Source: Mesonia sp. (GTDB lineage: Bacteria; Bacteroidota; Bacteroidia; Flavobacteriales; Flavobacteriaceae). Taken from it: a DNA stretch of 42,498 nt. Each line of letters opens with the position of its first letter. Position 1 is the first letter of the stretch. The notes beneath the pieces are model-generated. The model did not search any database, was not told the DNA's origin, and was given only the letters and a program-made list of their open reading frames with translations. Location of the stretch: positions 1-42,498 of the forward strand of contig DTTX01000044.1 in the NCBI GenBank assembly GCA_012964435.1, written 5' to 3'. Below, piece after piece: positions 33,683-40,734 of the stretch. The position numbers were made by a program, and so were the translations under genes.

Positions 33683-33685
33683 TTG
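33678..33685 (+). promoter_or_regulatory. Possible -7 box giving a leaderless pyrE mRNA
   Basis: TACATTTG is a perfect TAnnTTTG match ending 4 bases before the pyrE ATG at 33690; TTG at 33652-33654 is a possible -33 element 23 bases upstream. Transcription would start about at the ATG. The box also contains the start codon of the NUDIX gene on the other strand. Confidence 0.35.
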
Positions 33686-33689
33686 CAGT

Positions 33690-34334
33690 ATGATTTTAGA
33701 AAAAGAAACAGCCAAAAAAACAGCCGAACTTTTATTGCAAATTAAAGCAATAAAATTAAATCCGCAAGAACCTTTTACTTGGGCAAGCGGATGGAAATCT
33801 CCAATCTATTGCGATAACCGTATCGTTTTATCGTATCCGCCAATTCGAAATTACATTCGAGAAAACATCGCTAAGCAAGTAGAAAAGATCTACGGAAAGC
33901 CTGACGTTATTGCCGGTGTAGCCACGGGAGCGATTGGGATCGGGATGTTAGTTGCCGAGTATTTAGGTTTACCGTTTGTTTATGTTAGACCTGAAGCAAA
34001 AAAACACGGACGACAAAACCAGATCGAAGGTCATTTAGAAAGTGGTCAGCACGTTGTGGTTATTGAAGATCTAATAAGCACCGGAAAAAGTAGTTTAAAT
34101 GCAGTAAAAGCTTTAAAAGAAGCCAATGCTACTGTAAAAGGGATGATCGCTATTTTTTCTTACGGTTTTGATGTTGCTGAAGAAAATTTTGAAAAAGAAC
34201 ATTTACACGTAAATGTGTTGAGTAACTACGAACATCTTATTGAGCAAGCTGTAGAAACTAGTTATTTAAATAAAGATGAAGCCTCTACCTTAAGAAGCTG
34301 GAGACAAGATCCTGCTAATTGGTCACCAAAATAA
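33690..34334 (+). CDS. pyrE: Orotate phosphoribosyltransferase
   Basis: A 214-residue type I phosphoribosyltransferase converting orotate and PRPP to OMP in pyrimidine synthesis. It begins MILEKETAKKTAELLLQIKA and has PFTWASGWKSPIYCDNR, GVATGAIGIGMLVAEYLGLP, the catalytic-loop RPEAKKHGRQNQIEG with Lys/His and the PRPP motif VVVIEDLISTGKSS. Length is typical. It is followed by a SRPBCC gene 6 bases on, and starts 7 bases from the divergent NUDIX start. Confidence 0.95.
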   Translation: MILEKETAKKTAELLLQIKAIKLNPQEPFTWASGWKSPIYCDNRIVLSYPPIRNYIRENIAKQVEKIYGKPDVIAGVATGAIGIGMLVAEYLGLPFVYVRPEAKKHGRQNQIEGHLESGQHVVVIEDLISTGKSSLNAVKALKEANATVKGMIAIFSYGFDVAEENFEKEHLHVNVLSNYEHLIEQAVETSYLNKDEASTLRSWRQDPANWSPK

Positions 34335-34339
34335 AAACT

Positions 34340-34732
34340 ATGCATTTAGAAAGCGAAACAACAACGGTAAATAAAAGCCAACAAGAGGTTTTTGAATTTT
34401 TAACCAATGTGCATAACTACGAAAAGATTATGCCCGAAAGCATCGAAAAATTTGAAATTAAAGGAGACGATAGTTTTCTTTTTCAGTTGAAAGGGATGCC
34501 GGTTATTGGCTTAAAAATGCAAGATAAAACGCCTTATCATGCTGCAACTTTAGGCTCGATGAGCGATAAATTTGCTTTCACTTTAAAAGCAGATATTCAA
34601 GAGGTCGATGCAAACACCAGTAAAGTTCAACTGGTTTTTGATGGTGAATTTAATGCGATGATGGCGATGATGGTTAAAGCACCACTAAAGAAATTTATAA
34701 ATACATTGAGTGAGAATTTAGGAAAGCTCTAA
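34340..34732 (+). CDS. SRPBCC (START-like) family protein
   Basis: From the ATG at 34340 (MHLESETTTVNKSQQEVFEF) the protein has 130 residues; the extension to 34319 needs TTG and overlaps pyrE. It has the START-like pattern: first strand, helix QQEVFEFLTNVHNYEKIMPE, a curved sheet including SFLFQLKGMPVIGLKM and a C-terminal helix. A ligand-binding role is expected but unknown. It follows pyrE within 6 bases, so it is probably co-transcribed, and its stop overlaps the stop of birA on the other strand. Confidence 0.75.
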   Translation: MHLESETTTVNKSQQEVFEFLTNVHNYEKIMPESIEKFEIKGDDSFLFQLKGMPVIGLKMQDKTPYHAATLGSMSDKFAFTLKADIQEVDANTSKVQLVFDGEFNAMMAMMVKAPLKKFINTLSENLGKL

Positions 34733-35460
34733 TAGAGTAATTTAATTTCTTTTATATCAAACTCTAATTCTACTTGGTCTTCAAACAACACGACTAATCG
34801 TCCTTGTTTGGAGACTTTTTTAATGATGCCTGTTTTTCTTCTTCCGTCAGGAAATTCAAAGGTTGAAGCTTTTTCTAACCGAAATAAATGGGTATAGTAT
34901 TCTGCTAAGATCGCTTCAATATCCCTATCTTTTTTATCATAGATATTTTTTTCGATTGTAGTTACGAGTTGCTTCAATAAATATTCTAGATCAAAATGAA
35001 CACCGGTAAGTTTTTTTAAGGAAGAAGCTTGCGTTAAATTTCCGAAATCGGTCTGGTTCACGTTTAGACCAATCCCGATGATCGAGCTCCCTACTCTGCC
35101 ATTAATTAAAATATTTTCGATTAAAATTCCGCAGATCTTAAAGTTTTCTGCCAATATGTCGTTTGGCCATTTTATCTTCAGTTTCGGGATTTGGTGTTTT
35201 TTTAATACTTCAACAATACTACAAGCAACGATTGCGCTTAACTTAAATTGCTCTTCTATTTTTAGATGCAGATCGTTTAAAAGTATGCTAAACGTAAGGT
35301 TTTCTCCTTTTTTGGCCGTCCAAGAAGCTCCCATTTGCCCCTTGCCTTTGGTTTGTTCTTCTGTAACCACATAGCAATTTTCGATGTCGGGCTGGTCTCT
35401 AAAAAGTTCTCTTAAAAACAAGTTGGTAGAATCGGTGGCAAGGACTTTGATACTTCGCAT
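34729..35460 (-). CDS. birA: Biotin--[acetyl-CoA-carboxylase] ligase, no DNA-binding domain
   Basis: A 243-residue biotin protein ligase that activates biotin as biotinyl-AMP and attaches it to carboxylase carrier proteins. Motifs: STNLFLRELF near the start, GKGQMGASWTAKKGENLTFS (biotinyl-AMP loop), LKIKWPNDILAENFKICGIL and the C-terminal SH3-like part GIIKKVSKQGRLVVLFED. The N-terminal helix-turn-helix of E. coli BirA is missing, so it is a group I ligase that should not act as a repressor. It serves carboxylases such as the one whose beta subunit is at 9047. Confidence 0.9.
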   Translation of the reverse strand: MRSIKVLATDSTNLFLRELFRDQPDIENCYVVTEEQTKGKGQMGASWTAKKGENLTFSILLNDLHLKIEEQFKLSAIVACSIVEVLKKHQIPKLKIKWPNDILAENFKICGILIENILINGRVGSSIIGIGLNVNQTDFGNLTQASSLKKLTGVHFDLEYLLKQLVTTIEKNIYDKKDRDIEAILAEYYTHLFRLEKASTFEFPDGRRKTGIIKKVSKQGRLVVLFEDQVELEFDIKEIKLLY

Positions 35461-35502
35461 GTGAGATTAATTGAGAGCGCTTGAAATAATGTTTAAATAA
35501 GC

Positions 35503-35537
35503 ACGCAAAAAAAGCGCAAAAAATAATAACTTTGCGT
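35503..35537. promoter_or_regulatory. Inverted repeat enclosing the rsfS -7 box
   Basis: ACGCAAA (35503-35509) and TTTGCGT (35531-35537) are inverted copies 21 bases apart. The right arm overlaps TAACTTTG (35527-35534), a perfect TAnnTTTG box facing rsfS, so a protein bound to the repeat would block this promoter. No matching -33 box is clear. Confidence 0.35.
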
Positions 35538-35554
35538 AAAATAATTAAAATTTA

Positions 35555-35926
35555 ATGGTAAAAAAAGAAAATAACGCAGACCAACTGATTACACATATAC
35601 TGAAGGGGATTGAAGAGGTTAAAGGAAAAGATATTCAGATCTTAGATTTAAGAGAAATTGATAATACGGTTTGTGACTATTTCATTATTTGCAATGGTAC
35701 TTCAAACACGCAAGTAAACGCCATTGTAAACTCTATCCAAAAAACCGTGAGCAAGGCAATTAAAGATAAACCTTGGCACGTAGAAGGTACCGAAAATGCA
35801 GAATGGGTACTTATTGACTACGTAAATATAGTAGTTCACGTTTTCCAAAAACACATTAGAGAATATTACGATATCGAAAGTTTGTGGGGAGACGCAAAAA
35901 CCACTACTATTGAAACCAATTACTAA
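35555..35926 (+). CDS. rsfS: Ribosome silencing factor RsfS
   Basis: A 123-residue protein that in bacteria binds ribosomal protein uL14 and keeps subunits from joining under poor nutrients. Recognised from KGKDIQILDLREIDNTVCDY, then FIICNGTSNTQVNAIV, the WHVEGTENAEWVLIDYVNIV block and VHVFQKHIREYYDIESLWGD. Length is usual. It precedes ftsH by 23 bases, an order I recall as conserved in flavobacteria. Confidence 0.93.
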   Translation: MVKKENNADQLITHILKGIEEVKGKDIQILDLREIDNTVCDYFIICNGTSNTQVNAIVNSIQKTVSKAIKDKPWHVEGTENAEWVLIDYVNIVVHVFQKHIREYYDIESLWGDAKTTTIETNY

Positions 35927-35949
35927 AATTTCTATTAGAAAATATACCA

Positions 35950-37992
35950 ATGGCTAAAGAGCAAAATAAAAAGAAACCGGGTAATAATAAACCTAAATTT
36001 AATTCTTATTGGATTTACATCGGGATCGTCTTAATTTTCTTAGGACTTAATTTTTTTGGCGGAATGGGTTTTAACGAACCGGCAAAAAGTAACATTTCTG
36101 AATTTGAAAATTATTTAAGAGATGGTGATGTAAAAAGAGTAGTTGTCATTAACGATAGAACGGCCAACGTTTACCTTACTGAAGCTGCTGAAGCTAAAGA
36201 AGAACATAAAAAAACTCAGGAAAAAGAATTTCTTCCGGCGGGAGATCAACCCGATTATAGTTTTGAGATTGGTGATCTTCAAAATTTTCAGAATAACTTC
36301 AACGAAATTAAAAATGAAAATAATCTAGCTGCCAATTTAGAATTTGAAACTCATCAAAATTATTGGACAGATATTCTTTTCACACTATTACCATTTATTT
36401 TACTATTTGGTATTTGGATCTTTATTATGAGAAGAATGAGCGGTGGTGCCGGTGGTGGCGCAGGAGGTCAGATCTTCAACATCGGCAAATCTAAAGCCAA
36501 GTTATTTGACCAAAACACCGACGTAAAAACTTCTTTTAAAGATGTTGCCGGTTTAGAAGGTGCCAAAGAAGAAGTTCAAGAGATTGTAGATTTCTTAAAA
36601 CAACCCGAAAAATATACCTCATTAGGTGGTAAAATACCTAAAGGAGCTTTATTAGTAGGACCTCCGGGAACCGGTAAAACATTACTTGCAAAAGCTGTTG
36701 CCGGTGAAGCAAAAGTGCCATTCTTTTCACTTTCAGGTTCAGATTTTGTAGAGATGTTTGTAGGTGTTGGAGCTTCTCGTGTAAGAGATTTATTCAAACA
36801 AGCAAAAGAAAAATCTCCGGCTATTATTTTTATTGATGAGATCGATGCTATTGGTAGAGCTCGTGGTAAAAACAATATGTCTGGTTCTAATGACGAAAGA
36901 GAAAACACGCTTAATCAGCTACTTACAGAAATGGATGGTTTTGGGACGAATACGAACGTAATTGTATTGGCGGCAACTAACCGTGCAGATGTTTTAGATA
37001 AAGCCCTAATGCGTGCCGGACGTTTTGACCGTCAAATTTACGTAGACTTACCAGACGTGAGAGAACGTCAAGAAATATTCGAAGTTCATTTGCGTCCGCT
37101 AAAAAAAGTGGCAGACGAATTAGATACTGAATTTTTAGCAAAACAAACTCCGGGATTCTCGGGAGCAGATATTGCTAACGTTTGTAACGAAGCTGCTTTA
37201 ATTGCCGCTCGTAAAGGAAATAAAGCCGTTGGCAAACAAGATTTCTTAGATGCTGTCGATAGAATTGTGGGTGGTTTAGAGAAGAAAAATAAAATTATCA
37301 CACCAGAAGAGAAGAAAGCAATTGCCTTTCACGAAGCTGGTCACGCAACGGTAAGTTGGATGCTAGAACACGCAGCACCACTAGTAAAAGTTACTATTGT
37401 ACCTCGAGGCCAATCATTAGGAGCGGCTTGGTATTTACCGGAAGAACGCCTTATTGTTCGTACAGAGCAAATGTTAGATGAAATGTGTGCTACCATGGGT
37501 GGTCGTGCGGCAGAAAAGGTAATTTTCGATAAAATTTCTACCGGGGCTTTAAGTGACTTAGAAAAAGTAACTAAACAAGCGAAAGCGATGGTTACCATTT
37601 ACGGTTTAAATGAAAAAATCGGTAACCTTACTTATTACGATTCTACCGGGCAAAGTGAATACAGTTTCGCAAAACCTTACAGTGAAACTACTGCAGAATT
37701 AATTGATAAAGAGATTTCTAATATTATTGAAACTCAATACCAAAGAGCAATTAATTTACTAACAGAAAATAAAGACAAGCTTACAGAATTAGCTGAGATC
37801 CTTCTTGACAAAGAGGTTATTTTTAAAGATGATTTACAAAGAATTTTTGGAGATAGACCTTTTGCTAAGACAAATGGTGAAGAAAAAAAACTGATCGACC
37901 AAAGTCCTCAGGAAGTTGAAAGTAGTGAAAATTCTACTTCTCAAAACGAGAATTTCCCTGAAGATTCACAAAATTTAGGTCCAAAAAACTAA
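35950..37992 (+). CDS. ftsH: ATP-dependent zinc metalloprotease FtsH
   Basis: A 680-residue membrane protease that pulls out and degrades membrane proteins and regulators. Two membrane segments lie at about 19-38 and 139-160, the intervening part facing the periplasm. The AAA domain has Walker A GPPGTGKT at 237-244, Walker [13 protein letters not shown], and second region of homology [19 protein letters not shown]. The peptidase zinc motif HEAGH is at 461-465. The C-terminal tail is acidic and polar ([12 protein letters not shown]). It is preceded closely by rsfS and followed by a terminator. All catalytic motifs are intact. Confidence 0.96.
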   Translation: MAKEQNKKKPGNNKPKFNSYWIYIGIVLIFLGLNFFGGMGFNEPAKSNISEFENYLRDGDVKRVVVINDRTANVYLTEAAEAKEEHKKTQEKEFLPAGDQPDYSFEIGDLQNFQNNFNEIKNENNLAANLEFETHQNYWTDILFTLLPFILLFGIWIFIMRRMSGGAGGGAGGQIFNIGKSKAKLFDQNTDVKTSFKDVAGLEGAKEEVQEIVDFLKQPEKYTSLGGKIPKGALLVGPPGTGKTLLAKAVAGEAKVPFFSLSGSDFVEMFVGVGASRVRDLFKQAKEKSPAIIFIDEIDAIGRARGKNNMSGSNDERENTLNQLLTEMDGFGTNTNVIVLAATNRADVLDKALMRAGRFDRQIYVDLPDVRERQEIFEVHLRPLKKVADELDTEFLAKQTPGFSGADIANVCNEAALIAARKGNKAVGKQDFLDAVDRIVGGLEKKNKIITPEEKKAIAFHEAGHATVSWMLEHAAPLVKVTIVPRGQSLGAAWYLPEERLIVRTEQMLDEMCATMGGRAAEKVIFDKISTGALSDLEKVTKQAKAMVTIYGLNEKIGNLTYYDSTGQSEYSFAKPYSETTAELIDKEISNIIETQYQRAINLLTENKDKLTELAEILLDKEVIFKDDLQRIFGDRPFAKTNGEEKKLIDQSPQEVESSENSTSQNENFPEDSQNLGPKN

Positions 37993-38001
37993 TAAACACT
38001 T

Positions 38002-38042
38002 AAAAAATCTTGATTTTACCTTAGGTACAATCAAGATTTTTT
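38002..38042 (+). terminator. Terminator after ftsH
   Basis: A 14-bp perfect stem (38002-38015 with 38029-38042, core ATCTTGATT) with T run; the loop contains TACC/GGTA that can extend the hairpin. It starts 9 bases after the ftsH stop. Confidence 0.75.
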
Positions 38043-38049
38043 ATATTTG
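38042..38049 (+). promoter_or_regulatory. Candidate -7 box of the LUD-cdsA-psd-ACBP operon
   Basis: TATATTTG is a perfect TAnnTTTG match beginning inside the T tract of the ftsH terminator, about 45 bases before the LUD gene. No good -33 box is seen. Confidence 0.35.
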
Positions 38050-38092
38050 AGTTAGTTTAATTTTAAAAAAGGTATTTACCCCAATCTAATAT

Positions 38093-38701
38093 ATGGGTCT
38101 ATTTAGAAAATTATTTCCATCCAAATCTAAATCAGACAAAGAAGAGGATCAAAAAAATGATGCTAGAAGTAAATATATGCCGGAACCCGAACTTCCGACA
38201 GATGATAACTTCGTGTATCATTTTAAGAAAAATGGTGGTAAATTTTTATACTGCCAAGACCAAAACGAAGTAAAAGAAGTTTTTCAAGAAATATTAAAAG
38301 AAAACAATTGGGAAAACGCTGATTGCTGTTGTTTCGATGAAAACCTAAAACAAACATTTAAAGATTTTAATTTAGAATATACGTTTAATGGTGAAGCAAG
38401 TTTTTTTCTCTCTACTTGTGAATATTTAATTGCCAATACGGGAGCGTTATTAATAAGCTCTAACCAAATAAAAGAAAAAAAATTAGCTGAAATTCCTCAT
38501 AACTTTGTTATTCTTGCAGCTACCAGCCAATTGGTAGATACGATTGGAGAAGGACTTAGAGGAATTAAATCGAAGAGTAAAAACAAAATTCCATCCAACA
38601 TAACCACCATTAAAACTTTTGAAGACAAACAAGAAAGTGACTTTATGAGTTATGGGAGTACCTCTAAAAATGTATATTTACTCCTATTAGAAGACTTGTA
38701 A
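38093..38701 (+). CDS. LUD-domain (LutC/YkgG-like) protein
   Basis: A 202-residue protein. The N-terminal 35 residues are charged (MGLFRKLFPSKSKSDKEEDQ); then a LUD-like alpha/beta domain with CLEN-type acidic stretches and the typical end GTSKN-like MSYGSTSKNVYLLLLEDL. LutC proteins take part in lactate oxidation to pyruvate, but this form sits ahead of phospholipid genes and lacks LutA and LutB neighbours, so a lactate role is doubtful. The cysteine-rich stretch ENADCCCFDE at about residues 74-83 is unusual. Three bases separate it from cdsA, indicating one transcript. Confidence 0.7.
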   Translation: MGLFRKLFPSKSKSDKEEDQKNDARSKYMPEPELPTDDNFVYHFKKNGGKFLYCQDQNEVKEVFQEILKENNWENADCCCFDENLKQTFKDFNLEYTFNGEASFFLSTCEYLIANTGALLISSNQIKEKKLAEIPHNFVILAATSQLVDTIGEGLRGIKSKSKNKIPSNITTIKTFEDKQESDFMSYGSTSKNVYLLLLEDL

Positions 38702-38704
38702 TTT

Positions 38705-39496
38705 ATGAATGAACTTTTAAAAAGAACCTTATCCGGTGCTTTATATGTTGTACTTTTAATCTCTGCTATTCTCATTCACGAATACAGTTTTATAGCTTTA
38801 TTTTTTGTTTTTGGATTAATTTGCTTGTACGAATTGCAAAACCTATTAAAACTTAATAGCTATTTAAACTATATCGTTTTATTGGGCGCGCTTATTCTCT
38901 TCGGAATTTTAAAAATTCACGAGTATAGCATTATCATCCTTTTGATCATCACCATTTTCGTAAAGATCTTATTACTGAAAGATCTTTTGATCATTCATAA
39001 AATTCCATTATTTGAAGGAAAAAAATATATTTTAACCTTATTCTATCTCATTTCTTCGATCGTATTTTTAACTTTAATACCTTACGAAGATGGAGATTAT
39101 TCACCTTTCATTTTAATAGGTGTTTTCTTTTTGGTATGGTTTAACGATTCTTTTGCCTATTTGGTAGGTAAAAACTTCGGAAAAAGAAAATTATATGAGA
39201 GAATATCTCCCAACAAGACTGTTGAAGGTTTTCTAGGCGGAATTTTCTTTTCGATGTTAGCTAGTTTTGGAGTCGCCTATTTTACAAAAACATTAGATTA
39301 TCAAACTTGGCTTATAATTTCTATCTTAGTAAGTATATTTGGCACCTGTGGCGATTTAATACAATCTAAACTTAAAAGACAAGCTAACGTAAAAGACAGC
39401 GGAACAATTATGCCGGGACACGGCGGACTTTTAGATCGATTAGACAGCATTTTATTTGCCGGTACTTTTGTATATGCTTACTTATTAATTATTTAA
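38705..39496 (+). CDS. cdsA: Phosphatidate cytidylyltransferase
   Basis: A 263-residue inner-membrane enzyme with about seven hydrophobic segments that makes CDP-diacylglycerol from phosphatidate and CTP. The family signature is at the C-terminus: SKLKRQANVKDSGTIMPGHG then GLLDRLDSILFAG, and the loop NDSFAYLVGKNFGKRKL with SPNKTVEGFLGG is also typical. It supplies CDP-diacylglycerol for phospholipids made by the next gene's pathway. It starts 3 bases after the LUD gene and is followed by psd after 7 bases. Confidence 0.95.
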   Translation: MNELLKRTLSGALYVVLLISAILIHEYSFIALFFVFGLICLYELQNLLKLNSYLNYIVLLGALILFGILKIHEYSIIILLIITIFVKILLLKDLLIIHKIPLFEGKKYILTLFYLISSIVFLTLIPYEDGDYSPFILIGVFFLVWFNDSFAYLVGKNFGKRKLYERISPNKTVEGFLGGIFFSMLASFGVAYFTKTLDYQTWLIISILVSIFGTCGDLIQSKLKRQANVKDSGTIMPGHGGLLDRLDSILFAGTFVYAYLLII

Positions 39497-39503
39497 AAAA
39501 ACT

Positions 39504-40154
39504 ATGTTTCATAAAGAAGGTCATAAAATATTAGCAGTTACCATACTCATCTGTATTGCGGTAAATGTTCTATCCTATTTATTTATAGAAATTAGCTGGA
39601 TCAACCAGTTAATCTTGGCAGCAAGCATCATAATGTTTTTGCTAATTCTACAATTTTTTAGAAATCCAAAACGTCAGACGGTAGTTAGCGATCATAATAT
39701 TGTTGCGCCGGTAGATGGGAAAGTAGTTGTGATCGAAGAAGTTTTTGAGAAAGAATACTTTAAAGAAAAGCGCTTACAGGTTTCTGTATTTATGTCGCCT
39801 ATAAATGTACACGTAACTCGACACCCAATTAATGGTGAAGTTGTATTTAGCAAATACCATCCCGGTAAATATTTAGTAGCCTGGCACCCAAAAGCTAGTG
39901 AAGAGAACGAACGAACTACGGTTGTGGTAAAAAATGATGCAGTAGGAGAAGTTTTATATAGACAAATTGCCGGAGCTTTAGCAAAACGTATTGTAAACTA
40001 TGCCAAAGAAGGGCAAGAAGTAGTACAAGGTAGCGACAGCGGATTTATAAAATTTGGTTCTCGTGTAGATGTGTTCTTACCTATTGGCACTAAACTTGAA
40101 GTTGAGCTTAATCAAAAAGTTAAAGGTGGTTTAACCGTAATTGCGAATGTTTAA
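39504..40154 (+). CDS. psd: Phosphatidylserine decarboxylase (short, proenzyme)
   Basis: A 216-residue short-type decarboxylase turning phosphatidylserine into phosphatidylethanolamine. There are two N-terminal membrane segments at about 8-25 and 30-48, then NIVAPVDGKVVVIEEVF, MSPINVHVTRHPINGEV and the end SGFIKFGSRVDVFLPIGT. The Gly-Ser of FGSRVD is where self-cleavage should create the pyruvoyl group, splitting a short alpha chain from the beta chain. It is coupled to the acyl-CoA-binding protein gene by a TAATG stop-start overlap of 1 base. Confidence 0.93.
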   Translation: MFHKEGHKILAVTILICIAVNVLSYLFIEISWINQLILAASIIMFLLILQFFRNPKRQTVVSDHNIVAPVDGKVVVIEEVFEKEYFKEKRLQVSVFMSPINVHVTRHPINGEVVFSKYHPGKYLVAWHPKASEENERTTVVVKNDAVGEVLYRQIAGALAKRIVNYAKEGQEVVQGSDSGFIKFGSRVDVFLPIGTKLEVELNQKVKGGLTVIANV

Positions 40155-40429
40155 TGAGTTCTGCGAAAAGCAACTTAGACAAAGAATTTGAAGAAGCCTA
40201 CCTGCGTGCATCGAAAACAGATTTACGTTTTCCTCCAGATGTGCGTTTACATTTTTATGCTTACTACAAAAGAGCTACAGAAGACAACTCTATACATCAA
40301 GAAGAAAGTTTAGACAGTCGTTTGATCGGTGCTTTTAAAATGAATGCGATGTTTCAAATACGGGGTTTATCTAGAGATGATGCCAAACGAAAATACATTG
40401 AACTGGTAAACAAGTACATTACAGAGTAA
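40154..40429 (+). CDS. Acyl-CoA-binding protein
   Basis: A 91-residue four-helix ACBP. Motifs: FEEAYLRASKTDLRFPPDVR, then LHFYAYYKRATED (usual LKFYALYKQAT.G) and AMFQIRGLSRDDAKRKYIEL (usual W....G.S...A...Y). Such proteins bind long-chain acyl-CoA and buffer the pool used for lipid synthesis. In the usual W-x(4)-G position a Phe is seen (AMFQIRG). It is the last gene of the phospholipid operon, start overlapping the psd stop by one base. Confidence 0.88.
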   Translation: MSSAKSNLDKEFEEAYLRASKTDLRFPPDVRLHFYAYYKRATEDNSIHQEESLDSRLIGAFKMNAMFQIRGLSRDDAKRKYIELVNKYITE

Positions 40430-40430
40430 T

Positions 40431-40479
40431 TTTTGAATTTTGAATTTTGAATTTTGAATTTTGAATTTTGAATTTTGAA
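40431..40479. repeat. Heptamer tandem repeat TTTTGAA x7
   Basis: Seven perfect head-to-tail copies of TTTTGAA, beginning 2 bases after the ACBP stop, followed by TTTTTT. The next 90 bases are degenerate CCTA-rich sequence (CCTAAATCC, CCCTAAAACC, CCTAATACC) before element D. The 305-base gap to the M3 peptidase holds only these repeats. Confidence 0.95.
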
Positions 40480-40574
40480 TTTTTTACTGCATAAAATTTG
40501 TAAAAAATTCTTTTCAGAATATCACCTATTGCCTAAATCCTACTCCCTAAAACCTATTTCTCCTAATACCTAAA

Positions 40575-40727
40575 ATGCGCTAGGGATAGAAGTGAAAAGC
40601 CCGTAAAACTTAACGTCTATTCAAATAAAAACCTCAAAGAAGCGACTAAAAGAAGCTTTTTTGAGGTTTTTATTTGAAGATTTTAAGTTGCGTACTTGCA
40701 ACGGATAGCCCGCTCGAGCGCAACTAA
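40575..40727 (+). repeat. Interspersed stem-loop element, copy D
   Basis: Starts ATGCGCTAGGGATAGAAGTG, holds a long hairpin with 24-base arms, and ends with GGATAGCCCGCTCGAGCGC. An outer AACTTAA (40607-40613) pairs with TTAAGTT (40683-40689), and GTTGC/GCAAC forms a small hairpin at 40687-40702. The ends match copies A to C; the middle is the longest. Confidence 0.6.
40620..40678. terminator. Long hairpin inside element D, probable bidirectional terminator
   Basis: Arms 40620-40643 and 40655-40678 pair over 24 bases with a single G-U wobble; loop of 11 bases. The core has ACCTC/GAGGT and AT-rich outer parts. It separates the converging ACBP and M3 peptidase genes and could stop both. Confidence 0.6.
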
Positions 40728-40734
40728 GAATATT

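Noticed and set aside
33683-33715. Longer N-terminus for the NUDIX protein
   Set aside because: It would need a TTG start and overlap pyrE; the ATG at 33682 gives the natural MYKVF start.
40431-40479. CRISPR-like array
   Set aside because: The units are contiguous 7-mers without spacers and no cas genes are near, so it is a microsatellite.
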